NCBI GenBank assembly: GCA_033439265.1
Contig: JAVTVX010000004.1
Location: 18,551,701-18,615,700, forward strand
Direction of reading: 5' to 3'
DNA length: 64,000 nucleotides
Source of the DNA: Dillenia suffruticosa
Taxonomy: Eukaryota > Streptophyta > Magnoliopsida > Dilleniales > Dilleniaceae
Under the pieces are notes generated by a model that was given only the letters and a program-made list of their open reading frames with translations, did not search any database and was not told the origin of the DNA. This document shows positions 47,323 to 60,171 of the stretch, in pieces. Positions within the stretch are counted from its first letter, which is position 1, and each line of letters begins with the position of its first letter. Made by a program: the position numbers and the translations under genes.

Positions 47323-49947
47323 TGTCACACCCTGATCCTTGGATCGACCACGCAACAGCCGCCGCGTTGTCTCGATACACGGGCAGAACCTCCCCATATA
47401 CCGGGACTCCGCAAGGCTACCAATCAGCATATCAACTCATCCAATACACATGCAAAGGACCCATCCGGTCCATCCCTGTACACACGTGCATGCATCAACA
47501 CACAAATGGGGCGGGGTTCCTATACATGCATGTATGCAACATTGGTCATCCCAGCCGTTCCAGAATTCTCAGCACAATTAAAACATTTAAAACAAAAAAA
47601 GTCTCAAATCATAATCGTAGGATTTTACTAACACTCGCACGAATAAACGAGCTAGCGTCAGTAAAATCCTAGCGGTATGAGATGTACAGAACTTTACAAA
47701 TCCAAAAAGAAAGTATCGAAACTCAGAATTTCAATCCAAATGTCCCAAATGAGAGTTAAGAGAAAATGAACAAATTTCGTACGAATTCCAACACAAAATA
47801 TGTAAGGATTCCATCAATACTTGCTCCCATATACGAAATAAGTATTGATTTAATCTATACCAAAAGAATTTTACAAGTCTTCCCTTTCATGGATTTTCAA
47901 TTCAACTAAAATAAGCCTACATCACTGTAATACCTACACAAAATGGCAAAAATCCTTCGTAAGCTTCAATCGCCGTGCAGTCTCCGCACTAAGTATCCTC
48001 TATAAAATGTGAAGAGAGAGGTGAGTATTGGAAAATATTCAGTGAGTATTGAAAAATATTCAGTGAGTGGAGTGTAATGGTATGATTGTGTGATAAATGA
48101 GGGGTGAATGTGGGAGTGTCAGATTATATCTCAAACAACATTTCATATATATCGAAATATTTTCAATAAATCAAATAATTCGCAAAGTATGCATCCACAT
48201 CAAGTATTCTTTCAGAAAATCACAAGGGTCCCATCGAAATCACTTCCATCTTGTGTTTCGCCGAACCAAGACAGAAGCCCACCAACGGGTTTTCCATTTC
48301 AGTATTTCAAACACTACCCCCTTCCTTAGCGTTGGCTTGAACCTCCCCGGGGTGGAATCCGGATAGTCCGACGTGGTAAAGCAGAGACCGCGTATACCTC
48401 TCTTACAATAAAACCTCAACCATGCCACCCCGTCGGGTCGCTCTGTGGAGGGAATGACTATAATCATTACACTCATACACCATCATTTCACAATCATTCA
48501 AATTACCATCAATGTGCCACGTATCAATCAAACAAATTCCAAAATCATGCTACAAGCATTTACATATCAAATATCCAATGCAAATGGCACAGATTCATTT
48601 ATAATTTCATAGGATGCATTCGTAATTCAAATTTCTATTTCAGACATCCCATAATCACAAATAGTTTCATATAAAACATGTACAAATCATTCAAAATCAT
48701 TTTTCAAAAAATTTCAAATCATTTTGCTCATTTACTACACAATGAACTATCCACTCACCTTCTAGGGAGGGTATTCACTCCCTATGCCCTATCAATACTC
48801 AAGAAATCTCCTTTCAAGCTCCAAAAAGGTCAACCTAGACCGATAATCCACAATTTCAATTCAAATTCCAAGAAAATCTATTCTAATCAACTCAAAAAGT
48901 TTCTAATTTCATCAAACACGTTTCTTTCGTATTGATCAACCTAAATTCATGTAGAATTTAGACGAAACCCTAGATATTACATATCAAATGTCAAAAAATG
49001 CATTTTAATCGTATCTAACATACATTCTAAATATATACAGGACCTCTTACACTAAATTCACTCAATTTGTCGAAAGGATTTAAATTTCCCTCACCTATGG
49101 TTTCCGTAGCTTGCAGTCCTAGCGTCCGTGCGCCTACAACTCGATCCGAACTCCTGTAATGTTTCCAAACCGAAACACACTTTAGCAATTAACCCTAATT
49201 ACCAAGAGAATCAAAACTCCTACGCTATTGATCAACAATCGGCCCTTACCTGTGCAGTGGAAGGGTCGCGGCCTAGGGTTTCTAACAGTGCGGTCGCAGC
49301 AGAGAGCAGCGAACATTGCAGGAAGGCTCTCGGCAGAGAGAGCAGGTCACGGGCTCATGGGCCGTCGCGGGCTGGTGGGCTCGGGGGCCGTCGCGGGCTC
49401 GTCGGCTCGCGGGCCACGAGCTGGTGCGCTCGTGGCCTGGCGCTCTCACTACTGATGCGTGCACTCGCAAAATGCTGCGCGCTGTGTGCGCTCGTGCCAG
49501 GGGAGGGTCGTGCGCGAGTGGGAGAGAGGTTGTCGCGAGCGGCTAAAGAGGGAAGCTATCGCGCGCGAGCGAGTAAGAAGGAAAGCTGTCGCGCGCCAGC
49601 GAGCAAGCAAGGGGAGAACTGTCGCGCGCGCAGGAGAGAGACGGAGCAGAGCACAAAATCGAGAGAGGGAGAGAGAGATGATAGAGAGAGACTGAGCGAT
49701 GGTGAGAGAGATAGTGAGCGGTGGAGAGAAGGGCAAAGGACGACGGAGATGGTGGAGGTGGTGGCGGAGAGGCGACGGGAGTGAGAGGGATTCGGGAGAG
49801 AGAGAGAGAATGAGATAGAGAGAGACAGGAGGAAAAGAGAGGGAAATTAGGGCTTTTTGCCATAATTTCACTCTTAGGGAGGGTGCAGCGTTTTGATCCA
49901 AAACGCTGCATTTCCTCCCCCCCCCCTTTTTTTTTTTAGGTATTACA
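47323..49947 (-). mobile_element. Solo LTR, family 2, in the PRP8 pseudogene
   Basis: It starts TGTCACACCCTGATCC and ends GGTATTACA, 2625 bp. The flanks GTCGT (47318-47322) and GTCCT (49948-49952) are a 5-bp target duplication with one difference. PRP8 sequence continues on both sides in the same exon. It contains the shared LTR core (about 48325-48460), a GC-rich block (49330-49620), a GA-rich zone and a palindrome with 12-bp arms (49884-49910). Confidence 0.88.
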
Positions 49948-50096
49948 GTCCTGCCCAAACACTTGTATGGATAACCTGTAAAACAACTGGTCATCATTAG
50001 AACTAGTCTTTCACAATGAAACACTAATTTTTAGCAAAAGGAGTCATCCGAGAACCTGACCTTCAGAAAGAGTTGCCCAGTTCTAGGATTGAATAT

Positions 50097-51588
50097 TGTT
50101 GGAATAATTAATTTAGAGTTTATTGTACAGAGAAAACAAAGAATCTAAAGTTATTATAGTCATGTGAAGAGTCATGAGTTTTTTATATCAAATAAATATA
50201 AGTGCTCAAAGAGTCATGGTGTAATTACTTGGTGTCCTTTGATATTTCTAAGTGCTACTATAAATTGGTAGTCATTTTATATAGTCTTTAAAGAGAATTG
50301 AAGTCACCATCATGTGTATCCAATAAAATTTCTCTCTTTCTAATATATTCTTGATTATTCATATCATTCATATCCATATTCTTGCTATATAGCCTTCATC
50401 TCAAAAATATTGATATTTTATAGCTTAGTTCAAGTCCTACAAATTGGTATCAGAGACTAAAGATCCAAAAGAGGTCTGTGAAAGGAAAAAAAATGAGAAA
50501 AGTTTGAAAGAGGCCCGTGAAAGATTGGAGAATGTGTGTGCAGAGGCTAGATAGAAATCACTTTTTGAGAAAGCTTCATCAAAGCTTGGTTGAGGTTGTG
50601 CCTAGGTTGATGTCCCTAGGATCAAAAGGAAAAGTTGTTGAAATCTCTAGATTTGAAAAAAAGATAATCTGTTGAGAATGTGTCGTTAAGAAATCTCCAG
50701 ATTTGAAAAAAAGAAAACTTATTCAAAAAGTGTGAGCCGTGAGAAAGACTGCACAAAGGAAACTTTTGAAAAATGAAAAATGAAGAGTCTACCATCGTTG
50801 TAAATGTGCAATTCAAAACAATATTCAAGAAGTTTCTAGAAAAATTAAATTTGCCTACAATAAGGTACGTATATACAAAGTTTGGTTCAGATCATTTTTC
50901 AGATTTTCTTGTGAATTTGATATTTGAAGATAAATATAGAAGATATGAACAATATGGATTCAAGTCATTCATAAAAAAAAAAAAAAAAAAAAAAAAAACT
51001 CTGAAAATAAAGCACCTCTATAGGCAATAAGACACTTGAAATGTATTTACAATGTTGTCATTCGAAATGTGAATGAAAGAGAATTATATGAAGTCAAAAA
51101 TAACTTAGAAGGATTGCAAGAACCCTATGAAAAGCTGAAGAAAAATTTTGATGAAATCATGAACGAATCTAAAGAATCTAACAGCAATTAAGATGTATTG
51201 AAGATCTAAAAAATATATAAATTTTAAATTAATGAGGTATAATGTTGGAATAAATAATTTAGAGTTTATTGTATGGAGAAAACAAAGAGTTTAGAGTTAT
51301 TATGGGCATGTGAAGAGTTATGAATTTTCTTATGTCAAATAAATGTAGGTCCTCAAAGAGTCATGATCTGATTACTAGATGTCCCTTGATATATCTAAGT
51401 GTTACAATAAATTGAAAGTTATTTTATGTAATTTTTAAAGAGAGTTAAAATCACCATCATGTGTATCCAATAAGATTTCTCTCTTCCTAGTATATTTTTG
51501 AGTATTCATACCATTCATATCCATGTTCTTACTTCATGGCCTTCATCTCCAATATATTGATATTTTCTAACCTATTTCAAGTCCTTCA
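50097..51588 (+). mobile_element. Small non-autonomous LTR retrotransposon (1.5 kb) in PRP8 exon
   Basis: Two LTRs of about 345 bp (50097-50441 and 51243-51588) start TGTTGGAATAA and end CCTACA or CCTTCA. The exact 5-bp target duplication AATAT lies at 50092-50096 and 51589-51593. The primer site TGGTATCAGAGA is at 50445-50456, and a purine-rich AATTAATGAGGTATAA precedes the right LTR. The 800-bp interior holds at most a gag-like remnant (50773-51200), so it depended on another element. The LTRs are roughly 87 percent identical by eye, so it is old. The type is Copia-like or TRIM-like. Confidence 0.88.
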
Positions 51589-52842
51589 AATATGAAGATG
51601 GCACCATTGATGGGCTTAGTGGTAAAGTTTCCTTCAAATGCCTTATGAATTGTAACACTGTACAAATTTGTATCACCAACAAGACAGATAATTTGATTGC
51701 TGAAGATCTCTCCATAGTTCTGAGATTTGACTGCATATGCAACATAGACAATGAGAATTCACAAATCAATTCACAGTTTCTAATTAATGCTATATGTTGA
51801 ACAAGCCAATCACAAGTCAGCATTGTATACATTACCTTCATGATCTTATTCATTTCTTGTGCAAGTAGTGGTCTTGACCCCGGAAACCGGTTGACAAAAG
51901 CAGAATGTAGGTTATATGCCAGATGAAGGCCAATCATTACCCCTGAATGCAACCAAAAAAAAGAGCCAATTGTCCATTTAGTTGCAACTGGGAGCATGTT
52001 CCTGAGTATGGTGTGGGGGATGGGGAGGATGGAAGAGGGGAGTGCAGAGGCAGGATGAATAAGTTAAATACATGTTGAGTATATCTCTCAATATCAAGAG
52101 AATCATACTTACCCGAACAAAGTTGCACATCTATCCGGTACTTATTGCTGGCTTCCTGATCAAAGACATCCGTTGACACTGACCAAATTAGGCTTTGACA
52201 TGGGTCACCTATGAGCAGCAAACAAAAGAATGTCAGCACAGGAACTGTTAATTTTGTAACTCTTCCTCGGATGGATTGTTTCCTCTGCACAGTTTCAATT
52301 CCAAAGCATCTAACTCTTAGTCTAAAACCTGACAAAGATCCATGACAACACTCTCATGAATCTTTTGCCACAGAAGGCCACAGAATATCTGAATCAATGA
52401 TGTCTTCAAAGTTGGAATCTTCCCATGCATGAATATTCCTGTCAGATCCAACTGCGCTTGGAAACCCACTTACACATGGGCCCGATTTATCATTGGTGAC
52501 CAGCTTAATGCAAACCTACGGTTGGGGATTTGATTAAGACCAGATCTTTGAGCATTTGTCAACTTCTTATACTTCATTGATCTTCAAAGCCAGATGCCTT
52601 TTTCCCCAGAAGAGACCTTCCCAAGTTGAAAAGTCGAAGGATCAAAGTGCACGAGTCAATTTCAAAATTTAAAGATATAAATAACAATAGACATACTTCC
52701 ATGATTGAAATAAAGCATTCAATACTGCAGAATGAGATAACAGTAATGCTAATCCAACATGTGCCTAGAAAATAAAAGGCGCACTTAGAGCGATTGATCC
52801 ATCTCCCAAGAGCAAAAGCAACCAGAGACCAGAGAAGACTTA

Positions 52843-53254
52843 GTGCCCGTTTGGCAGATTTTTTTTTCAACTTCTCTTCTCATTTTAAGGAGAAACCCTA
52901 CCAAACAGGATTTTTTTAAAACTCTTAAAAAAAAGAGTTTTTTTTTAATGAATAAAAATTTAAAAAGTAATTTTTAAGAAAAAGAAGCTTTTTTCTCCTT
53001 TTTTTAAATACTCCAACTTTTTCGAAAATTTATATTTTTTTATTCCTTTTATATCCTCACATATTTATTTTTATTCCATTAATATTATCATTTAAATGAT
53101 ACAAAATTTCAAATATATCCATTAATTTTTAATTTTTAACTTTATTTCAAAAGTAAAAAATCAAATAACTTTTAACTTTTTTTTAAACGAATTAATTTTT
53201 ACTTCTCCTTAAAATGAGAAGATAAGTCGAAAAAAAGACCAGCCAAACAGACAC
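52843..53254. mobile_element. Tourist-like MITE (PIF/Harbinger), 412 bp, in PRP8 intron
   Basis: The termini GTGCCCGTTTGGCAG and, as reverse complement, GTGTCTGTTTGGCTG extend to inverted repeats of about 53 bp (ending TTCTCATTTTAAGGAGAA). The target duplication TTA lies at 52840-52842 and 53255-53257, typical of PIF/Harbinger. There is no coding. Just beyond it, about 34 bp (ACTATGTTCCTCTAAATAAG...) is present twice in tandem at 53254-53320, duplicating a PRP8 exon edge. Confidence 0.85.
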
Positions 53255-55319
53255 TTACTATGTTCCTCTAAATAAGGTATGTTGGCTCTTACTATGTTCC
53301 TCTAAATAAGGTATGTTCCAGAATTCCATCAACTCCTCCAAGTGCTTGAATTATATCAGTTCAATAATTATTCAAGTTCCACAGCTTCCCATCATACCTC
53401 TGATGTGTCCACAGAAAGGAATCTACTTCAAAACTTGATACTGCTTAAAATCAGTGCAAACTCTCCAACCCTTGACATAAGCCAGGGTGTCTGTCCTTTT
53501 GGAACGAAGTATTGATTCGAGGAATTCCACGATCCCAGGAATCCTGAAGTATGAAAAGAATATACATGATGGCTAATATGTTCTGAAGAGAATATAAGAA
53601 GGCAAATACAAATAAGGATACTCAAAAATAAACAGAATTAACATAATGGAGTTTCTAATATGTGACCACCCCCCCAAAAAAAAAAAGAGACACAAAGATT
53701 ACATCATAGCAGATTGAGTACTGACTTCCGGATCCTCAAGAGTTAAACGCCTATTTTGTGACTGAGCTTCCTTCCGTGCGTACTGAGCCCAAACACACGG
53801 TGAACCAATGAACTCACTCTCCCATGGCTGTTGAGAAACAAATAGTACTGTTAGCATTAAAATCTCCTCATGAAGGAAATAGAGAATGAATGACATTTAT
53901 TCAGGGAATCACGTACTTGTATGTAACGATAAAGATTTGGAATAAGCTGGTCCTCTTCGTATTTCATGCCAGTCCTGCAGTGGGTCAAACCTCGTTCAGT
54001 CTGTTTGCCGTACCTTAGGTCACTTTGTGGAATTAATATGTGACCCATTGATAACATGCTAAGACCTCCAATTGCTTTTGGTGTATAGAAAATAGCAAGG
54101 AGGAATCTACACCGACAAACCAAGTTTCAGGATCACACCGACCACAACTTCAAAAAACTTGTACTCTTTAATGTTGCGCTTTAAAAACTGACCTGCTTGG
54201 CATTTTGGAATTTAATCCAATCTTAACACGAGTTTTCACATTTGACCAGCAAATCCGGAAATTCTTGCGTATGCACTGTTGCTTCCCTGGAATATGTCAT
54301 CAAACCTGGCAATAAGATAAGAAACATAGCAAGTAAATATTAAAAATATGAATGGGAACCACCACAAAATTAAATAGCTGAGTGCAACAAGACAAGGCCG
54401 CTTTGTAAAATTAAAAAAAAAAAGAGGGGGGGGGGAAGAAGCACCTATAAGTACCATATTCCATTTGTTCACAATTTTCGTGAAAGCTGTTGATCCAGAA
54501 AACATAAGAATCTGCCACACACGATTTCCGAAGACCTTCATCTGCTCGGCATCAACATGTAAGAAAGCAACAGCGGTCCTTTCCTTTGTCTGCTTATTCC
54601 GCAAACACTTGTATTACTGAATGCTTCTTGAGTTATTCGTATCTTAGGCAGTATATGAACTTCAAGTCCTCACCTTTTCATTAGAAAAGGTTTTTTCTTG
54701 TGAAAGAAAACAAGAAAATTTCAAAACAAAGGGAAATGCATTATAACAGAGGAACAAGTTAGGGAGTTAATGAGGAGGAAGACCATGTTCTAAAGGACCT
54801 ATGCTTGACCATCATGTGAAACTGAGATCTTTCACCAGATGTTTCGTGATATCATTCCAAACCTCACCCATAATATACAATTAGGCAATTAGATAAAGTA
54901 TCTTGGAAAATGACAAAACAAAATTAATAGGACAGGGAGGAATACAAAGTCAGAGTAACCAAGCCTAGAAACAAGTTAATTAAAAATATTCCCAATTAAA
55001 AATCATGTGATATACTCCAACTCAAGTTATGCTACTAAACCAAAAACATGTAAGCATGGTTCAGAAATATCACACACAGCCCGAGCAGTAAAATGAAAAA
55101 TGAAAATCAATTCAGGAATGCAGAAAAAGATTAATAAACATGCAACAAGACCTATATGCAGTAAAAGATACGTGCTGTAGAGTAAGTTTGGACGCATGCT
55201 CAAGAGTAAGTTTGGACTGTCCATGCTATAAACAGAAACAAAGCTGTTCTCCCAGTCTAGGGTTGTGATACTTCAAGGAAGACGGTTCTTCATGACCCAG
55301 AAGACACTCCTAAGATTTA

Positions 55320-55509
55320 CTGAAGAAGACACAACAAATTAGTAGTTTGAAATTCATGAAATCTCAACTCCACAACTTCATAAAAAATCAACATAATATG
55401 AAAATAAAAGTAAACAAAGAAGAAAAAGGATTTAAAATAGGATTCTTCATTTTTTTGTCTAAAATTTACAATTATATTCAATCTTTTATTCTAAGTTGTG
55501 GGTAGATAC
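55320..55509. other. Probable PRP8 intron remnant
   Basis: AT-rich sequence right of the last recognisable PRP8 exon, ending at the LTR boundary at 55510. No further PRP8 exon is visible to the right. Confidence 0.45.
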
Positions 55510-58500
55510 TGTCACACCCCGATCCACCCGTCAAGCATGCGACAACCGCTACGCTTCCCCGAAACATGTGTGAACCCCACTCCCTGTTCTGAGATGCCAC
55601 AAGACATTTCAATATCAACTTATTTTCCAAAATTTATTCAACAAAATAACTCAATATGCATTCATACGCAAATTCAAAGAACCCACTCGGTTCATCCCTA
55701 CTCAAACAAGCATGCATCAGCCAAGTCGGCCATTCAAATCAAATCCACAAAATATAAACAAATCCCTACTTAAGGGAATCCAAATAAAATTTCCACCGAA
55801 ATGATTTTTTAAAGAAAAATCAAGAAAAAAAAAGGTCCTCAATTCAAGTATACAAACCACGATTTAAAATAAAATAAAATAAAATGATTACATTGTTTCG
55901 TCTCCATTGGAATCCACTAATACCTCAAAACAAAAAAGAACTAAAAACCGATTTAGTCCAACAAAACAATCTTCACCAAGTCACCGTAAGCGTCCTCAAG
56001 TCTCGACTAAACTTTCTTTGTAAAAATAGAGTTTTGAGGGGGGGTAAGTATATAATAAGCCCGGTGAATGAGATACAAATTATATAAAAATAAAATTTGT
56101 ATGGCAGATATATCAAATGTATATAGTTCCAAACCATCATATCATTTGCAATTTCATCCAATAAATAAACAATTTCAAACAATTGTTTCCAAAATTATCA
56201 TAATTCACAATGATCATAATTAATCTCATATGCATCCAAAAATTTTAGACTTTCCAAAATCATGGGGTCTCCTTAAAAAATCACTCTCATCTCATGTTTG
56301 GCCAAACCCGGACGAAAGCCCACCAAGGGATTTTTAATCCATTTGTTTCGCAACACTAATTCCCCCTTCCTTGGCGTTGACTCGTACCTCACCAAGGTGC
56401 TTCCAAATATAGCACGACTTCGGTAAAGGAAGTTACGTCTGTCTCCTCCGCTCCTCCAACCCCAATCACGTCACCCCGCCGGGTCGCTCCATGGAGAGAA
56501 TAACTATATTTATTTATCTTATGCACCATTTCTTTCACAAATATCCGATTCACGTGCCAACAATTTCAACAAATTTTTCATTAGTATTTATCATACAAAT
56601 GGGTTAAATATCAATAGATTCACATAACACATTTGTCACAATGCATATAAGATGCATAAGAATTCAAAATTCAATATTTTGAATATTCTACACACACTAA
56701 AACATTTAAATCCAAGTTTTGAAATTCATTTAGAAAATTCAATAAAATCATTTTTTTATTTAAATACAATCATGAAACCACTCACCCGTTGGGAGGGTGA
56801 GCACTCTCAATCTGTAACACCGATAAAAAAAAACAGAGAGAGAGAGAGAGAGGAGATGCTGCGTTTTGGAGCTAAACGCAGCACTCCTCCCCCCCAAATT
56901 GAATTAGGGCTTTAAGCCCTAATTCTCTCTCTCATCCCATCTCTCTCTCTCTCTCTTTTCCTCTCTCTCTCTCACTCCGTCACTTCCTCTCCCGCAACCG
57001 CCGCCCACTGCCTCGCCTTCCTCCCGCGACCGCCACCGCTGCAACGCCTTCCCGCGAGCGCAGCGCGATCCTTCCCGCGCGACCCACTGCTCGAGCATGC
57101 CCCAGCACGAGCGCGAGCGAGCTCTAGTGCACGACCCACTGCACAAGTGCGCTCCAGCGCACGACCCACTACGTGATCGCGTGTGCCTCACAGCCCGTGA
57201 TCCACTCGCGAGCGCAATCCAGCGCGTAAGCGCGAGCCCTAGCCCGTGAGCGCCTGCCAGGCCGCGAAGCCCACTGCTAACCTGCGAAGCCCACTGCCGA
57301 CCTGCGAGCCACTGCGGCCCACGAAGCCCTCTGCGGCCAGCAAGCCGGGCTGTAAGCCTGCGAGCCCACCAACGGGCCAGCCCATGAGCCCACCAGCGGG
57401 CCAACCCGTCTGCCCGCGAGCCCGCGACCAGCTGTTTCCTTCGAGAGCTCACCTGCATCTTCTTTACTATAGATAACGACTATAATTGGATGTAATTCTA
57501 GGGTTTGGCGTTTAGAAATTTAATTAGTTGCTAATCTCGTTTCAAATTTGGAAATATTATAGGCTTTAGACTAGTTCGATGAGCGAACGAAAGATAGGTC
57601 TAAGATTTTACGAAACTCTAGGTGAGAAAGAAATGCGATCTCTTTAATATTTGAAATAAATTTTACCAAATTTAGGTTTCAATACCTTTAAGATGACATT
57701 GGTATATATTTATATATATAAATTTAGGGAAGATGATAAATCCTAAGAATAATTGGAAATTTGATGACAATTATGATATTTGATTAGGTTGATATTTTTT
57801 GGAGACTCGAGAAGTCAGGTTGGATTATTTTAAAAATATGCATTGATTTGACGTATGATATTAAATTTCAAATCTGTTTTGTGATTATTTGAGTGTCTTA
57901 AATTATGTTTACATTGACTACGCATCCATGGTTTGAAATGAAACAAAAATTATGCCATTACTTGAAAATCGATAATTTTCTTTCTACCGTTGCATTGATA
58001 TGCTGTTTTGATATAATTTGATGAAACGTATTAGCACGCAGATTTGAAACGCTTTGATGAACTATGTGGGTTGGATGTCTACTAGTTATGCGATGATATG
58101 ATTTTACTTGTGGGACGTTGTACTTTGGGACGTTGTACCCTTGTGATACTATGATGATAATATTGATGATTTCATAGTTACGAGGGGCATTTATAGAGGC
58201 ACACGTTGTTCGGATATGCTTTTGCAGGAGGTATCTGCAAACGTCATTTATTCTAAGGGCTATAGATACAACCGGTTGAACCCACATAGGGGAAGGGCGT
58301 GTGTGACACTACCGTCTAGTACCGGGCGGGGTCCTATACACGATGATAAGTTAACCCCAGCGAACTCATGGCCAACGTTAGGGTAGAAAGCGTTTTAAAG
58401 TCTATGCATAATAAAACCCCCGATACGTCTGTTCTTGGTCACAGTTGACCTTTACCAAGATCATTTTTGACTCGCTCTGATATTACTTGATTTTAAATGG

Positions 58501-60138
58501 ATGCATACATGTTTGTTATCGTGTGATTGATTAAATGATTTCAAATTGCTAAACATATTATATTTTACTGCGAAATGTAAATTTTTGTTTCGAATGATAT
58601 TATTTGACACTCAAATGGTTCACTCATACTATTTATATTTGATATTATCCCCCTCACTCACTGGATATCTCCCCATGATACTTACCCCTCTCTTTTCCCT
58701 CCTCATACAGGTTTATTGTGATAGAGCGACGTTATAGGCTCTAGAGCAAATTTGGTATTCACGACAGTGAGATTTACTTCAAAAAGAAATATGAAATCTT
58801 TATTTTATTTCGACCCTGCGAGGTCTTGATATTTAGATCCGTAGTTGATCATATACTTATTTTGGAATGACTGTATAATTTATATATATTTAGTTGTGAA
58901 ACTCTCATATTTCGTTTGCATTGAAACGATTATACGTATTTATATATTATTTGGAAAAATTATTGTATATAAGATAAAAGTTAGGTCCGCTCGGTATGGC
59001 GGCTGTTCATACTCTAATTAGGCATGACAGTAGTGGTCTATTGCTAGGACTGCTAGAAACTTTATAGTCTTGCGTTGTTCTAGATGTTGGCTGTGGTAAT
59101 TGTTGATTTTAGAAAGGCCGGGATGGCCATTTTACAGGATGAATGTGATATACAGGTGAAATTGTACACGGAAAACCTCCGATTTATTGGGAGATTCTGC
59201 CCGATTTTCTATAAAAATACAGCCGGCATCCAAGAGCAACGGGCGGCTGTTCACGATCCCGGTTCGGGGCATGACACAATCCACAATCAATCCAAGACAA
59301 TCTATTTTTGGATTCTAATTGATTTATTCTAAAATAATAAATATAAATTCGACGTTAAATCACGTCTAAAATGAGGGTTTATGAATTTTTCCCAAATATA
59401 ATTCAAATCTTAATTTCTAAAATTTACGAATCTAGATTCTAATTCCATAAACCACACCCAAATTGCATATACATACCATTTTCATTCACAACTTCCAAAT
59501 ATTTCAATATTTATAAACCCTAAATTTAAATCCCCAAATCAAATCGCATAATCCAAGATTAATAATCCAATTTTATGTTAGAAATCGTAAATCTAGGTTG
59601 AGAAAGCAAGATTACCTCAAAAGAATTCCACAAATTTCATCCGGATCAAATTTGTCCAAAACCCTAATTTTCTCTCTCTACAAATTTCCCAAATCCAAGT
59701 ATAAGAATCAAATCCAAGAGTAATGGAACTAAATCCATATTTAGAAGGAAGAAATTATCTCAATTTTGTGATTGGATTGAACTTTGAATATTGGGTTTCA
59801 AAAACCCTAGATTTTCCCCTCTTTGATTAAACCCTAGGTTTTTTTTCCCCCAAATCTATCTCAATCAAGTGTTTGTTTGAAGATTTGGAAGTTTTATAGT
59901 GTGGGTTTAAGGGGAAATGTAGTTGATTTTGTGAGAAATTGAGAGAGATGGACGAGAGAGATGAGAATCGAGAGGGAGAGTCGAGCGAGACAAAAGACAG
60001 AGATTTTGGGAGAGAAGAAATGAAAAATAAAGGCTTGTTCAAGCCTTTTATATTATATGAGTTGAAATCTCCAATTTATCCCTCTTTATTTTTAAGATTC
60101 ATTCATATTTGGTTGTCCATTTTTGTCATTTCGTAACA
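55510..60138 (-). repeat. Old LTR of type C, split by a family-1 solo LTR, fossil
   Basis: It starts TGTCACACCCCGATCC and parallels LTR C (8151-10456): GCATTCATACG, then the ACCCACTCGGTTCATCCCTA stretch, then the shared CTTGGCGTTGACTCG core (about 56370). It resumes after the nested LTR at 59282 and runs to a GA-rich zone and a hairpin (60029-60048), ending near GTAACA at 60138. I could not find a target duplication, so it may be solo or part of a lost element. Confidence 0.65.
56813..59276 (+). mobile_element. Solo LTR, family 1, in an LTR of type C (TSD caatc)
   Basis: Starts TGTAACACC and ends GGGGCATGACA, 2464 bp, inverse to element A. It has exact 5-bp duplications CAATC at 56808-56812 and 59277-59281. 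It carries the GCTGCGTTT/AAACGCAGC hairpin (56858-56882), a GC-rich block (57000-57430), two decayed ACGTTGT units (58111-58140) and the usual U5-like end. Confidence 0.92.
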
Positions 60139-60171
60139 TTTCACACTCATGAATCGATTTGGAATAGAGTA

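Larger units (their letters stand above)
47164..55319 (-). pseudogene. PRP8: PRP8 (spliceosome core factor) pseudogene fragment with introns, split by four insertions
   Basis: PRP8 is the central U5 snRNP protein. Exon remnants on the minus strand: about 55319-55197 (SVFWVMKNRLP, ITTLDWENSFVSVYS); 54659-54445 ([20 protein letters not shown]); 54305-54193; 54106-53917 ([20 protein letters not shown]); 53827 to about 53726 ([16 protein letters not shown]); 53543-53293 ([12 protein letters not shown]); about 52632-51836 ([30 protein letters not shown]); 51730-51589 continuing 50096-50061 ([10 protein letters not shown], then NPRTGQLFLK); and 49975-49948 continuing 47322 to about 47230 (VIHTSVWAG, QKRLG). 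Many introns keep GT-AG ends, so this is a genomic copy, not a processed one. It has in-frame stops, for example after NRLP, and frameshifts. Both protein ends are missing. Confidence 0.88.

Noticed and set aside
48997-49911. Open frames up to 218 codons near 49128-49784 and opposite
   Set aside because: They are inside the family-2 solo LTR, spanning its GC-rich and GA-rich parts.
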